Assembly: GCF_001400735.1 (NCBI RefSeq)
Contig: NZ_LJPW01000058.1
Span: 1 to 43,098, forward strand
Length of the DNA: 43,098 nt
Source: Pseudomonas caricapapayae
GTDB taxonomy: Bacteria; Pseudomonadota; Gammaproteobacteria; Pseudomonadales; Pseudomonadaceae
Reading direction: 5' to 3'
The notes below the pieces were generated by a model. That model saw only the letters and a program-made list of their open reading frames with translations, was not told the DNA's origin and searched no databases. A program made the position numbers and the translations under genes. Below are positions 16,518-23,963 of this stretch, piece after piece. Each line of letters starts with the position of its first letter. The stretch's first letter is position 1.

Positions 16518-17305
16518 GTAGCGCAACCGGTATCAAGACCGAACAGGATCTCGTGCAGTTGCGCATAGCTGGCCGGCTCGCTGCCGACGTACTTGCGATG
16601 ATCACGCCTTACGTCAAGGCGGGCGTCAGCACCGAAGCGCTCGACGATATCTGCAACGAATACATCGTCAAAGAGCTGAAAGTGATTCCTGCCAATGTGG
16701 GGTATCACGGTTTTACCAAGACCACCTGCATCTCTCCCAATGCGGTCGTCTGTCATGGCATACCCTCTGCCACCGATATTCTGAAAGAGGGTGATATCGT
16801 CAATATCGATGTCGCGGTCATCAAGGATGGCTGGTACGGCGACACCAGCCGTATGTATTTGGTCGGAGAAGTCAGCCCTCTGGCCCGGCGACTTGTCGAG
16901 ACCACCTATGAGGCAACCCGCGCCGGCATCCACGCCGTGCGCCCGGGTGCGACGCTGGGTGATATCGGTTATGCCATTCAGAGCGTCGCTCATCGTGAAG
17001 GCTTCAGTGTGGTGCGTGAATATTGCGGACACGGTATCGGCCGCAAATACCATGAAGAGCCTCAGGTTCTGCACTACGGCACGCAGGGCAAAGGTCTCAG
17101 GCTGAAGCCGGGCATGGTGTTCACCATCGAGCCGATGATCAATGCGGGGAGGGCCGGTACTCGTACCCTGCCAGACGGCTGGACTGTCCTGACCAGCGAC
17201 CTTTCATTGTCTGCACAATGGGAGCATATGGTCGCAGTCACCTCGACAGGTTTCGAGCTGTTGACGCCCTGGCCTGATGGGACGGGTGATTATCCCGCCA
17301 TCTAG
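16514..17305 (+). CDS. type I methionine aminopeptidase, accessory copy paired with a ParD-like protein
   Basis: A 263-residue enzyme that removes initiator methionine from nascent proteins. All five metal ligands of MetAP-I are present: D99 (VNIDVAV), D110 (YGDTSR), H173 (CGHGIG), E206 (TIEPMI) and E237 (WEHMVAV). The catalytic H81 (VCHGIPS) is also present, so it should be active. There is no N-terminal zinc or SH3 extension. The housekeeping map gene in pseudomonads is normally beside rpsB, not here, so this looks like a second copy. Its start overlaps the ParD-like gene by four bases, the arrangement of an antitoxin-toxin operon. Whether it can act as a toxin is unknown. Confidence 0.88.
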   Translation: MSSATGIKTEQDLVQLRIAGRLAADVLAMITPYVKAGVSTEALDDICNEYIVKELKVIPANVGYHGFTKTTCISPNAVVCHGIPSATDILKEGDIVNIDVAVIKDGWYGDTSRMYLVGEVSPLARRLVETTYEATRAGIHAVRPGATLGDIGYAIQSVAHREGFSVVREYCGHGIGRKYHEEPQVLHYGTQGKGLRLKPGMVFTIEPMINAGRAGTRTLPDGWTVLTSDLSLSAQWEHMVAVTSTGFELLTPWPDGTGDYPAI

Positions 17306-17331
17306 CTATAGATGATCTGGTGATGTGTGTG

Positions 17332-17368
17332 CATGAAAAATGGCCTCTTCGGAAAGTCATTTTTCATG
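17332..17368. terminator. hairpin after the MetAP gene
   Basis: CATGAAAAATG (17332-17342) and CATTTTTCATG (17358-17368) are perfect 11-base inverted repeats with a 15-base loop. It lies between the MetAP stop and the converging DUF6555 gene and probably ends transcription in both directions. Confidence 0.55.
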
Positions 17369-17380
17369 AAAGGCGATGGT

Positions 17381-17617
17381 TCAGTCCTGGAGCGAAGACC
17401 TTTTCCAGTGCACTTTCGTCACGCCAAAGCGTTCGGCTTTCAATGTCGCCATCGCTATCGGGCCAGCAGACACATTGCCACTCACCGTCCCGACACCCGC
17501 ATGCAGCGTCGCACAGTGCAGTGCGTCGCTTTGGCAGAGTTGCCGGGTCTTGTGCAGGAAGCATCGAAGTTCGCCATTGAACTGATAGTGAATTTCAAAT
17601 TCCGTTTGGTGATTCAT
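17381..17617 (-). CDS. DUF6555-family small protein
   Basis: A 78-residue protein that I recognise as the Pseudomonas DUF6555 type from its start NHQTEFEIHYQFNGELRCF and its C-terminal LKAERFGVTKVHW. It is cytoplasmic, with no signal or membrane segment. The function is unknown. The ATG at 17617 gives the family N-terminus; a GGGA stretch lies close upstream. It converges with the MetAP gene. A long palindrome (17798-17819) lies about 180 bases upstream. Confidence 0.7.
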   Translation of the reverse strand: MNHQTEFEIHYQFNGELRCFLHKTRQLCQSDALHCATLHAGVGTVSGNVSAGPIAMATLKAERFGVTKVHWKRSSLQD

Positions 17618-17797
17618 CTTCCCTGCCCGCGTGCATGACGTTATGCCATGAAGAGTGTGATTATTCTTACTGTGTATGCACCGGGATATCACCCGATCAC
17701 GCCAGTGTTTTCAGAGCGTAGAACGAAAATAGCGTCGGTTCGAGGCTAGGTTAACAGTTGTCCGATGAGTGGTTTTCACTTCATTCGAACGCGTGAA

Positions 17798-17819
17798 TGG
17801 ATGATCGGACGATCATCCA
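17798..17819. repeat. 22-bp perfect palindrome with a 2-base centre
   Basis: Arms TGGATGATCG and CGATCATCCA surround GA. The palindrome lies in the 232-bp gap between the endonuclease I stop and the DUF6555 start, both on the minus strand. It could be a terminator stem without a T-run or a protein-binding site for the downstream gene. Neighbouring CATTC and GAATG segments (17782-17799) add further partial symmetry. Confidence 0.6.
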
Positions 17820-17849
17820 AACGAAGTTATTTCTGTCCTGAAATAAGCC

Positions 17850-18551
17850 TCACTTACACGACTTGAGGTCAACAGGGCCTACGAAATCGTTACCGCGGCC
17901 CATGACGCAGGCGACTTGCTGATTACGCTGGCGCTCCCATGTCTGGGGAGGATAGGTTTTGTCCCAGGCCTGATAAAGCTGTTGATCCTGGCGCGAAAGA
18001 CGCAAGTTGTATTGCTTGCTCATGTAGAAGTAGGTGCGTGCGATCATGCCGCGTATCGACGGGCGAGGCATGACCTTTTTGGCTTTGAAGTCTACCTGCG
18101 TCAGGCACGAACCATATTGGCCCTTTTGCTCGGGTATCCAGCCAAAACTGAAGTTGCTGCGGTCGCCATTGACCTCTCCGATGCTGGGCACCAGATTGTG
18201 CAGGTCGGCCTCGGCACGTTTATAAACGGCGTCCGTCTTTGTGCAGTTTTTGCGTCCACCGTGCTGCCAGCATTGGCGTAGGTGGCCGATCTGCCAGGCC
18301 GGAACGATATGCTCCCATTCGATGCGGCTGGCGCGCTTGGCACTCTTGCGCGGGACATAGCCGCAGCCAGCGAGGTCGACCCGGTTGCCGGTGTATTTGC
18401 AGCCGCAGTAAAATTCGGTCGACTGTGGCGCATACAAACCCCATGCGACTCTCTTGGCTTCGCTGAAGGTACGCGGGGCTTCGGCCTGGGCGGTGAATGA
18501 AGCGGTGATGAGCAGGGTAGTGCAAAGCAGTGCAGAAAATCGAAACGTCAT
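17850..18551 (-). CDS. endA: secreted/periplasmic endonuclease I
   Basis: A 233-residue precursor of the EndA/Dns/NucM family, which cuts double-stranded DNA non-specifically in the periplasm or outside the cell. A signal peptide (about 1-23, ending TAQA) is followed by FYCGCKYTG and the beta-beta-alpha-metal nuclease motif RIEWEHIVPAWQ. ADLHNLVPSIGEVNGDRSN and several cysteines that pair in relatives also match. The ATG at 18551 has AAGGAAG upstream. It starts four bases after the DUF1654 stop, so the two genes form an operon. It may serve in nutrient DNA use or in limiting incoming DNA. Confidence 0.92.
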   Translation of the reverse strand: MTFRFSALLCTTLLITASFTAQAEAPRTFSEAKRVAWGLYAPQSTEFYCGCKYTGNRVDLAGCGYVPRKSAKRASRIEWEHIVPAWQIGHLRQCWQHGGRKNCTKTDAVYKRAEADLHNLVPSIGEVNGDRSNFSFGWIPEQKGQYGSCLTQVDFKAKKVMPRPSIRGMIARTYFYMSKQYNLRLSRQDQQLYQAWDKTYPPQTWERQRNQQVACVMGRGNDFVGPVDLKSCK

Positions 18552-18555
18552 GCCG

Positions 18556-18807
18556 TCAGTCTTCCTTCGGCAACGTCCAGAATATTTGCACGCCACCATC
18601 GTCGCGCCAGGCGAGGGTGACATTATCGTTCTCGGCTATTTCTTCAAGGAGCTGTGCCCAGTCGTCCTCTGACTCGTCCGGTTGACGAAAAAGCAGGGCG
18701 GCTCTGGACTTCTGTGCGGTAGGCGAGTTGATGATCTTCTGTACCCGCATGCCCATGCGCTCGTAAGGGCCGGGAATGGAAGCAGTCGCTGCGGTTTGTT
18801 TGGCCAC
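18556..18807 (-). CDS. DUF1654-family protein
   Basis: An 83-residue protein matching the Pseudomonas DUF1654 pattern: YERMGMRVQKIINSPTAQKS, then ESEDDWAQLLEEI and a C-terminal VQIFWTLPKED. It is small, soluble and acidic at the C-terminus, of unknown function. I prefer the GTG at 18807 (VAKQTAA) because AGGAA lies nine bases upstream and relatives begin there; ATGs further upstream lack such a site. It is the first gene of a two-gene operon with endA. Confidence 0.8.
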   Translation of the reverse strand: MAKQTAATASIPGPYERMGMRVQKIINSPTAQKSRAALLFRQPDESEDDWAQLLEEIAENDNVTLAWRDDGGVQIFWTLPKED

Positions 18808-18939
18808 GGAAAGGGTTCCTGATTTTAGCTGTACGGGCATACAGTATTTCACTGTCGGATCTTTCGCAACATCTATGTAAGATAAAGCGCTTCAAGTGGC
18901 ACATTATTTTCTTGAAAACCAACCTTCCCGGAGTTGCAT

Positions 18940-19164
18940 ATGAACATCAAGCCACTGGCATTCCCGTTACTGGTCGCAGCCGCGGTACTGTTGTCAGGCT
19001 GCTCTACCCCCTCGGTCGTTACTCTGCAGAATGGTACGCAGTACGTTACCAAAGACATGCCCAGGACCAAGACGCGTGATGGTTTCTACGAGTTCGAGGA
19101 TATCTCTGGCAAGACGGTCCGGATCAAGGCTGACGAAGTGGCCACCGTCAGGCCGGAGGAGTGA
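18940..19164 (+). CDS. YgdI/YgdR-family small lipoprotein, second copy
   Basis: A 74-residue lipoprotein precursor with lipobox LSGC (Cys21) and the same mature fold as the 6850-7074 gene: VVTLQNG, DGFYEF and GKTVRIKADEV. GGAG upstream of ATG 18940 supports the start. It stands alone, followed by a hairpin and then the rbs promoter. The role is unknown, probably at the envelope. Confidence 0.85.
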   Translation: MNIKPLAFPLLVAAAVLLSGCSTPSVVTLQNGTQYVTKDMPRTKTRDGFYEFEDISGKTVRIKADEVATVRPEE

Positions 19165-19183
19165 AATCCGACTGGCCGTATGA

Positions 19184-19213
19184 TGCCTGTTCCCTGCACG
19201 CAGGTAACAGGCA
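19184..19213 (+). terminator. hairpin after the second YgdI/YgdR gene
   Basis: TGCCTGTT (19184-19191) pairs with AACAGGCA (19206-19213), and an inner CCTG/CAGG extends the stem. T-rich sequence follows after a CTACGCGTAG palindrome (19214-19223). It separates the lipoprotein gene from the ribose operon promoter. Confidence 0.55.
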
Positions 19214-19241
19214 CTACGCGTAGATTTTCATTTTCGACGGA

Positions 19242-19270
19242 TTGACAAAGCCTGTAGCTTTTTCCATAGT
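19242..19270 (+). promoter_or_regulatory. sigma-70-type promoter of the rbs operon
   Basis: A consensus -35 TTGACA (19242-19247) and a -10 CATAGT (19265-19270) are separated by exactly 17 bases. The RbsR-type operator begins eight bases after the -10, covering the expected start of transcription. Confidence 0.75.
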
Positions 19271-19278
19271 TCGCTCCT

Positions 19279-19292
19279 CGCAAACGTTTGCG
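19279..19292. promoter_or_regulatory. LacI-family operator CGCAAACGTTTGCG (RbsR site)
   Basis: A perfect 14-bp palindrome with the central CG typical of LacI/PurR/RbsR operators. It overlaps the predicted transcription start of rbsB. The operon encodes a LacI-family regulator (22917-23933), the natural ligand-responsive repressor for this site. Confidence 0.85.
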
Positions 19293-19359
19293 CGTCGATG
19301 CTTTGTATCGACCCTGCGTCGTTCGCCCGAACAATAATCACAAGATCGGATATGAACTC

Positions 19360-20319
19360 ATGAAGCTGCCATTTGCTGGACGCCTTCTCGCTGTCGCCAT
19401 GTTTGCTGCCGTTACGGCAGTCATGCCCCTCTCTGCTGCCTACGCCCAGACGCCTGAAAAACCCAAGGTCGCACTGGTCATGAAGTCGCTGTCCAACGAG
19501 TTTTTCCTGACCATGGAAGACGGTGCCAAGACTTATCAAAAAGAGCATGCCAACGAATTTGACCTGATCTCCAACGGGATCAAGGACGAGTCCGACACTT
19601 CCGCCCAGATTCGTATCGTCGAGCAGATGATCGTCTCCAGAGTCGACGCTCTGGTGATCGCGCCAGCGGATTCCAAGGCCCTGGTGCCGGTGCTCAAGAA
19701 AGCTGCAGACGCAGGTATCAAGGTCGTCAACATCGACAACCAGCTCGATCCTGATGTGCTTAAAAGCAAAAACCTGCTGATCCCGTTCGTGGGGCCGGAC
19801 AATCGCAAGGGGGCCGAGCTGGTAGGCGACTATCTGGCCAAACAGCTAAAGGCCGGTGACGAAGTCGGCATCATCGAAGGCGTGCCGACCACTACCAACG
19901 CTCAGCAACGTACCGCCGGTTTCAAGGACGCCATGGACAAGGCGCAGATGAAGGTTGTGTCCGTGCAGTCCGGCAACTGGGAAATCGACAAGGGCAACGC
20001 CGTCGCTTCGGCGATGCTCAATGAATACCCGAACCTGAAAGCCTTGCTGGCCGGTAACGACAGCATGGCGCTGGGAGCGGTTTCCGCAGTGCGTGCAGCA
20101 GGCAAGGCTGGCAAGGTCATGGTGGTGGGTTACGACAACATCAACGCGATCAAGCCGATGCTCAAGGACGGCCGCGTTCTCGCCACGGCCGATCAGTATG
20201 CGGCCAGGCAAGCGGTGTTCGGCATTGAAGCCGCGCTCAAGGAAGTCAAAGGCGAGAAGGTCGACACCAACGACAAGGGCGTGATCGAAACACCGGTAGA
20301 GCTCGTTACCAAACCTTGA
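19360..20319 (+). CDS. rbsB: ribose ABC transporter, periplasmic binding protein RbsB
   Basis: A 319-residue precursor. A signal peptide (about 1-29, ending AYA before Q) leads into a type I periplasmic binding protein beginning PKVALVMKSLSNEFF. Family marks are DALVIAPADSKALVP, VVNIDNQLD, GVPTTTNAQQRTAGF and LLAGNDSMALGA. It captures ribose in the periplasm and delivers it to RbsC/RbsA. It is the first gene of the operon behind the operator at 19279-19292. The Shine-Dalgarno is weak. An intercistronic hairpin follows, as is usual after binding-protein genes. Confidence 0.93.
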   Translation: MKLPFAGRLLAVAMFAAVTAVMPLSAAYAQTPEKPKVALVMKSLSNEFFLTMEDGAKTYQKEHANEFDLISNGIKDESDTSAQIRIVEQMIVSRVDALVIAPADSKALVPVLKKAADAGIKVVNIDNQLDPDVLKSKNLLIPFVGPDNRKGAELVGDYLAKQLKAGDEVGIIEGVPTTTNAQQRTAGFKDAMDKAQMKVVSVQSGNWEIDKGNAVASAMLNEYPNLKALLAGNDSMALGAVSAVRAAGKAGKVMVVGYDNINAIKPMLKDGRVLATADQYAARQAVFGIEAALKEVKGEKVDTNDKGVIETPVELVTKP

Positions 20320-20335
20320 ACCACGCCGTGTAAAG

Positions 20336-20360
20336 GTGCCCGTCCGCAGAGGGCGGGCAC
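20336..20360 (+). other. intercistronic hairpin between rbsB and rbsA
   Basis: GTGCCCGTCC and GGGCGGGCAC form a 10-bp stem with one G-U pair and a 5-base loop (GCAGA). No T-run follows. It probably protects the rbsB segment of the mRNA and lowers downstream expression, giving more binding protein than membrane complex. Confidence 0.65.
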
Positions 20361-20372
20361 TGGGAGAAATGT

Positions 20373-21926
20373 ATGTCAGCGTCTGCTCAGACAGCTGTTC
20401 TTTCGGTCAGTGGCATCGGTAAAACCTACGCTCAACCCGTGCTTGGCGACGTCGATCTGACGTTGATGCGCGGTGAAGTGCTGGCCCTGACCGGGGAAAA
20501 CGGTGCTGGTAAAAGCACCTTGTCGAAAATAATTGGCGGGCTGGTGACGCCTACTACCGGGCGCATGGAGTTTCAGGGTCGGCCATATGAGCCTGCGAGT
20601 CGCACCCAGGCCGAAAAACTCGGTATCCGCATGGTCATGCAGGAGCTGAACCTGTTACCGACCCTGACCGTTGCCGAAAACCTGTTTCTTGACGACCTGC
20701 CGCGGCGCGCTGGCTGGATCGACCGTAAACGCCTGCGTGAAAACGCAATCAAGGCAATGGCTCAAGTAGGTCTGGACGCCATCGATCCTGACACGCTGGT
20801 CGGTGAGTTGGGCATCGGTCATCAGCAGATGGTCGAGATCGCTCGCAATCTGGTCGGCGACTGCCATGTGCTGATCCTCGACGAGCCGACAGCCATGCTC
20901 ACCTCCCGCGAGGTGGAAATGCTCTTTGAGCAGATCACTCGATTGCAGGCCCGTGGCGTTTCGATCATCTACATATCCCACCGGCTTGAAGAGCTTGCCA
21001 GAGTCTCTCAGCGCATCGCTGTGCTGCGCGATGGCAAACTGGTGTGCGTCGAGCCGATTGCTCGTTACAACAGCGAGCAACTGGTGACCTTGATGGTCGG
21101 CCGTGAACTTGGCGAACACATGGACATGGGGGCCCGGCAGATTGGTGACGTGGCGCTTTCAGTCAAGGGGCTCAGTCGTGCCGGCAAGGTTCAGGATGTT
21201 TCGTTTGATGTGCGACGTGGCGAAATTTTCGGTATTTCCGGGCTGATCGGTGCCGGGCGCACCGAGTTGCTGCGCCTGATCTACGGCGCAGACGTTGCCG
21301 ACAGTGGTGCTATTGAAGTGGGGAGGCCGCTGCAACCTGTCAGCATCCGCTCGCCGGCGGACGCTGTGGAGCATGGCATTGCTCTGATCACGGAGGACCG
21401 CAAGGGCGAGGGCCTGCTGATGTCGCAATCAATCAGCGCCAACATCGCGCTGGGCAACATGCATTCGATCTCCAAAGCAGGCGTGGTCAATACCGACGAC
21501 GAACACAAGCTGGCGCAGCGGCAGGTCGCTGCCATGCGTATTCGCAGTTCCAGTCCCGGTCAATTGGTCTCCGAGCTGTCAGGCGGCAACCAGCAGAAGG
21601 TTGTGATCGGTCGCTGGCTGGAGCGTGATTGCCCGGTGATGCTGTTCGACGAACCGACGCGAGGCATCGACGTCGGTGCCAAATTCGATATCTACACGCT
21701 GCTGGCCGAATTGACCCGTCAGGGCAGGGCCCTGGTAGTGGTGTCCAGTGATCTTCGCGAACTGATGTTGATCTGCGACCGGATCGGCGTGCTGTCTGCC
21801 GGTCGGCTGATCGATACGTTTGAGCGTGACAGCTGGACCCAGGACCAATTGCTTGCCGCTGCCTTCGCCGGTTATCAGAAACGTGATGCGCTGCTCAATG
21901 ACGCCGCGCCCAGGAACGACTCATGA
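20373..21926 (+). CDS. rbsA: ribose ABC transporter ATP-binding protein RbsA
   Basis: A 517-residue protein with two fused ABC ATPase domains that powers ribose import from the cytoplasmic face. Domain 1 has Walker A GENGAGKST, a divergent signature region ELGIGHQQMVEIARN and Walker B VLILDEPTAML. Domain 2 (from about residue 260) has a degenerate Walker A (GLIGAGRTE), signature LSGGNQQKVVIGRW and Walker B MLFDEPTRGIDVG. The degenerate second Walker A is normal for sugar importers of this class. GGGAG precedes the ATG. The gene overlaps rbsC by four bases. Confidence 0.95.
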   Translation: MSASAQTAVLSVSGIGKTYAQPVLGDVDLTLMRGEVLALTGENGAGKSTLSKIIGGLVTPTTGRMEFQGRPYEPASRTQAEKLGIRMVMQELNLLPTLTVAENLFLDDLPRRAGWIDRKRLRENAIKAMAQVGLDAIDPDTLVGELGIGHQQMVEIARNLVGDCHVLILDEPTAMLTSREVEMLFEQITRLQARGVSIIYISHRLEELARVSQRIAVLRDGKLVCVEPIARYNSEQLVTLMVGRELGEHMDMGARQIGDVALSVKGLSRAGKVQDVSFDVRRGEIFGISGLIGAGRTELLRLIYGADVADSGAIEVGRPLQPVSIRSPADAVEHGIALITEDRKGEGLLMSQSISANIALGNMHSISKAGVVNTDDEHKLAQRQVAAMRIRSSSPGQLVSELSGGNQQKVVIGRWLERDCPVMLFDEPTRGIDVGAKFDIYTLLAELTRQGRALVVVSSDLRELMLICDRIGVLSAGRLIDTFERDSWTQDQLLAAAFAGYQKRDALLNDAAPRNDS

Positions 21927-22915
21927 AAAATACTCCTTCTCCGACACTGACAGTGCCGGTCCGTCGCGGCGGCAATTACTTCGGTCTTGGTACTTACCTC
22001 GGGCTGGCGGGTGCGTTGCTGGTGATGATCGTGCTGTTTTCATTGCTCAGCGACCATTTCCTGTCCTATCAGACATTCAGCATGCTGGCCAACCAGATCC
22101 CGGACCTGATGGTCTTGTCGGTCGGTATGACGCTGATTCTCATCATTGGCGGTATCGATCTGTCAGTCGGGTCTGTGCTGGCGCTGGCTGCTTCGGCCGT
22201 GAGTGTGGCAATTCTGGGATGGGGCTGGAGCGTGTTTCCGGCTGCGTTGCTGGGCATCGCCTGTGCGACGCTGGCGGGCACCATTACCGGCTCCATCACC
22301 GTGTCTTGGCGCATTCCTTCGTTCATCGTGTCGCTAGGTGTGCTGGAGATGGCTCGTGGCGCGGCCTACCAGATGACTAATTCGCGCACGGCTTACATCG
22401 GTGATTCGTTCGCATGGCTGTCCGACCCGATCGCGTTCGGCATTGCGCCGTCTTTTATCATTGCGTTGCTGGTCATATTCGTCGCCCAGGCAGTGCTGAC
22501 CCGCACCGTTTTCGGTCGCTACCTGATCGGCATCGGCACCAATGAAGAGGCCGTACGTCTGGCGGGTATCAATCCCAAACCCTACAAGATTCTGGTGTTT
22601 TCACTGATGGGGCTGTTGGCCGGCGTGGCGGCGCTGTTTCAGATTTCCCGACTGGAGGCTGCCGACCCGAATGCCGGTGCCGGGCTGGAGCTGCAAGTCA
22701 TTGCCGCAGTCGTCATCGGTGGCACCAGCCTGATGGGCGGGCGCGGTTCGATCATCAGCACCTTTTTCGGGGTGTTGATCATCTCGGTGCTCGCGGCAGG
22801 CCTGGCGCAGATCGGCGCGACCGAGCCGACCAAGCGCATCATCACCGGTGCCGTTATCGTCATTGCTGTGATACTGGACACCTATCGCAGCCATCGGGCA
22901 CGGCGCCAGGGCTGA
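21923..22915 (+). CDS. rbsC: ribose ABC transporter permease RbsC
   Basis: A 330-residue inner-membrane permease with 8-10 hydrophobic segments. Family marks are LILIIGGIDLSVGSVLALAA near residue 72, FGRYLIGIGTNEEAVRLAGI near residue 195 and VIGGTSLMGGRGSI near residue 265, the EAA-like coupling and channel loops of monosaccharide permeases. It overlaps rbsA by ATGA, so synthesis is coupled. It is one base from the rbsR start. Confidence 0.95.
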   Translation: MKNTPSPTLTVPVRRGGNYFGLGTYLGLAGALLVMIVLFSLLSDHFLSYQTFSMLANQIPDLMVLSVGMTLILIIGGIDLSVGSVLALAASAVSVAILGWGWSVFPAALLGIACATLAGTITGSITVSWRIPSFIVSLGVLEMARGAAYQMTNSRTAYIGDSFAWLSDPIAFGIAPSFIIALLVIFVAQAVLTRTVFGRYLIGIGTNEEAVRLAGINPKPYKILVFSLMGLLAGVAALFQISRLEAADPNAGAGLELQVIAAVVIGGTSLMGGRGSIISTFFGVLIISVLAAGLAQIGATEPTKRIITGAVIVIAVILDTYRSHRARRQG

Positions 22916-22916
22916 T

Positions 22917-23933
22917 ATGGCGACCATCAAGGATGTGGCCGCGCTGGCGGGGATCTCATACACCACGGTCTCCCACGTGCTGAACAAGACCCGGCCGGTG
23001 AGCGAGCCGGTCAGGCTCAAGGTCGAAGCCGCCATTGCCCAGCTCGATTACGTGCCCAGCGCAGTGGCGCGCTCGCTGAAAGCCAAGACTACGTCGACCA
23101 TCGGCCTGTTGATTCCCAATGGCATGAACCCCTATTTCGCCGAGCTGGCGAGGGGCATCGAAGACTACTGCGAGCGCAACGGTTTTTGCGTGATCCTCTG
23201 CAACTCCGACGATAACCCGGACAAACAGCGCAGCTACCTGCGTGTCTTGCTTGAAAAGCGCGTCGACGGGCTGATTGTTTCGTCTGTGGCAGGTGATGCC
23301 AGCGTTGCCTGTGGCCTGACCGAGGTGCGTACGCCGCTGGTAATCGTTGACCGCGAGTTGCAGGGCCTTGAAGCCGATATGGTACGCATCGATCATGAGC
23401 AAGGCGCCTGGCTGGCAACCCGACATTTGCTCGACCTAGGGCATCGCCACATCGCCTGCATTGGCGGGCCACGCGAGAGCATGGTTGCCGAAATGCGCCT
23501 GGCCGGTTACCGGCGCGCCATGCAGCAGGCTTCGATAGAGGTCGCTGCCGGTTGGGCGGTGCACAGCGAATTTACCAGTTCAGCTGGCCACGAGGCTGCG
23601 GGGCTGCTGCTTGCCGGGCATGCACCGACAGCGATCTTTGCCGGCAACGATGTCATTGCCATCGGTGTGCTGCGCGCTGCAGCCGAGCGCTCGATTCGCG
23701 TACCACAGGATCTCTCGGTGATCGGTTTTGATGATATCCAGATGAGCCGCTATGTGTATCCGGCCCTTACCACTGTGGGGCAATCGATCATGCAATTGGG
23801 CGAAACCGCCGCTGAAATGCTGTTAGGCAGAATCGCCGCACCTCATGCACTTCCTGTCGAAAAAAGACTCGTGACGCCCTGCGTCGTGGTGCGCGAGTCC
23901 ACGGCAGCGCCGAACACTTTGTCCAACGAATGA
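22917..23933 (+). CDS. rbsR: LacI-family ribose operon repressor RbsR
   Basis: A 338-residue regulator. The N-terminal helix-turn-helix (ATIKDVAALAGISYTTVSHV) and hinge helix (ARSLKAKTT) bind DNA. The rest is a sugar-binding core beginning TIGLLIPNGMNPYFAELARG, with SVIGFDDIQMSRYVYPALTTV near the C-terminus. It starts one base after rbsC within the operon, so it should limit its own synthesis through the operator at 19279-19292. The ligand is inferred to be ribose or a ribose-derived compound. Confidence 0.92.
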   Translation: MATIKDVAALAGISYTTVSHVLNKTRPVSEPVRLKVEAAIAQLDYVPSAVARSLKAKTTSTIGLLIPNGMNPYFAELARGIEDYCERNGFCVILCNSDDNPDKQRSYLRVLLEKRVDGLIVSSVAGDASVACGLTEVRTPLVIVDRELQGLEADMVRIDHEQGAWLATRHLLDLGHRHIACIGGPRESMVAEMRLAGYRRAMQQASIEVAAGWAVHSEFTSSAGHEAAGLLLAGHAPTAIFAGNDVIAIGVLRAAAERSIRVPQDLSVIGFDDIQMSRYVYPALTTVGQSIMQLGETAAEMLLGRIAAPHALPVEKRLVTPCVVVRESTAAPNTLSNE

Positions 23934-23963
23934 CGCGCACGCACAGCAACGGATTAATGAGCC

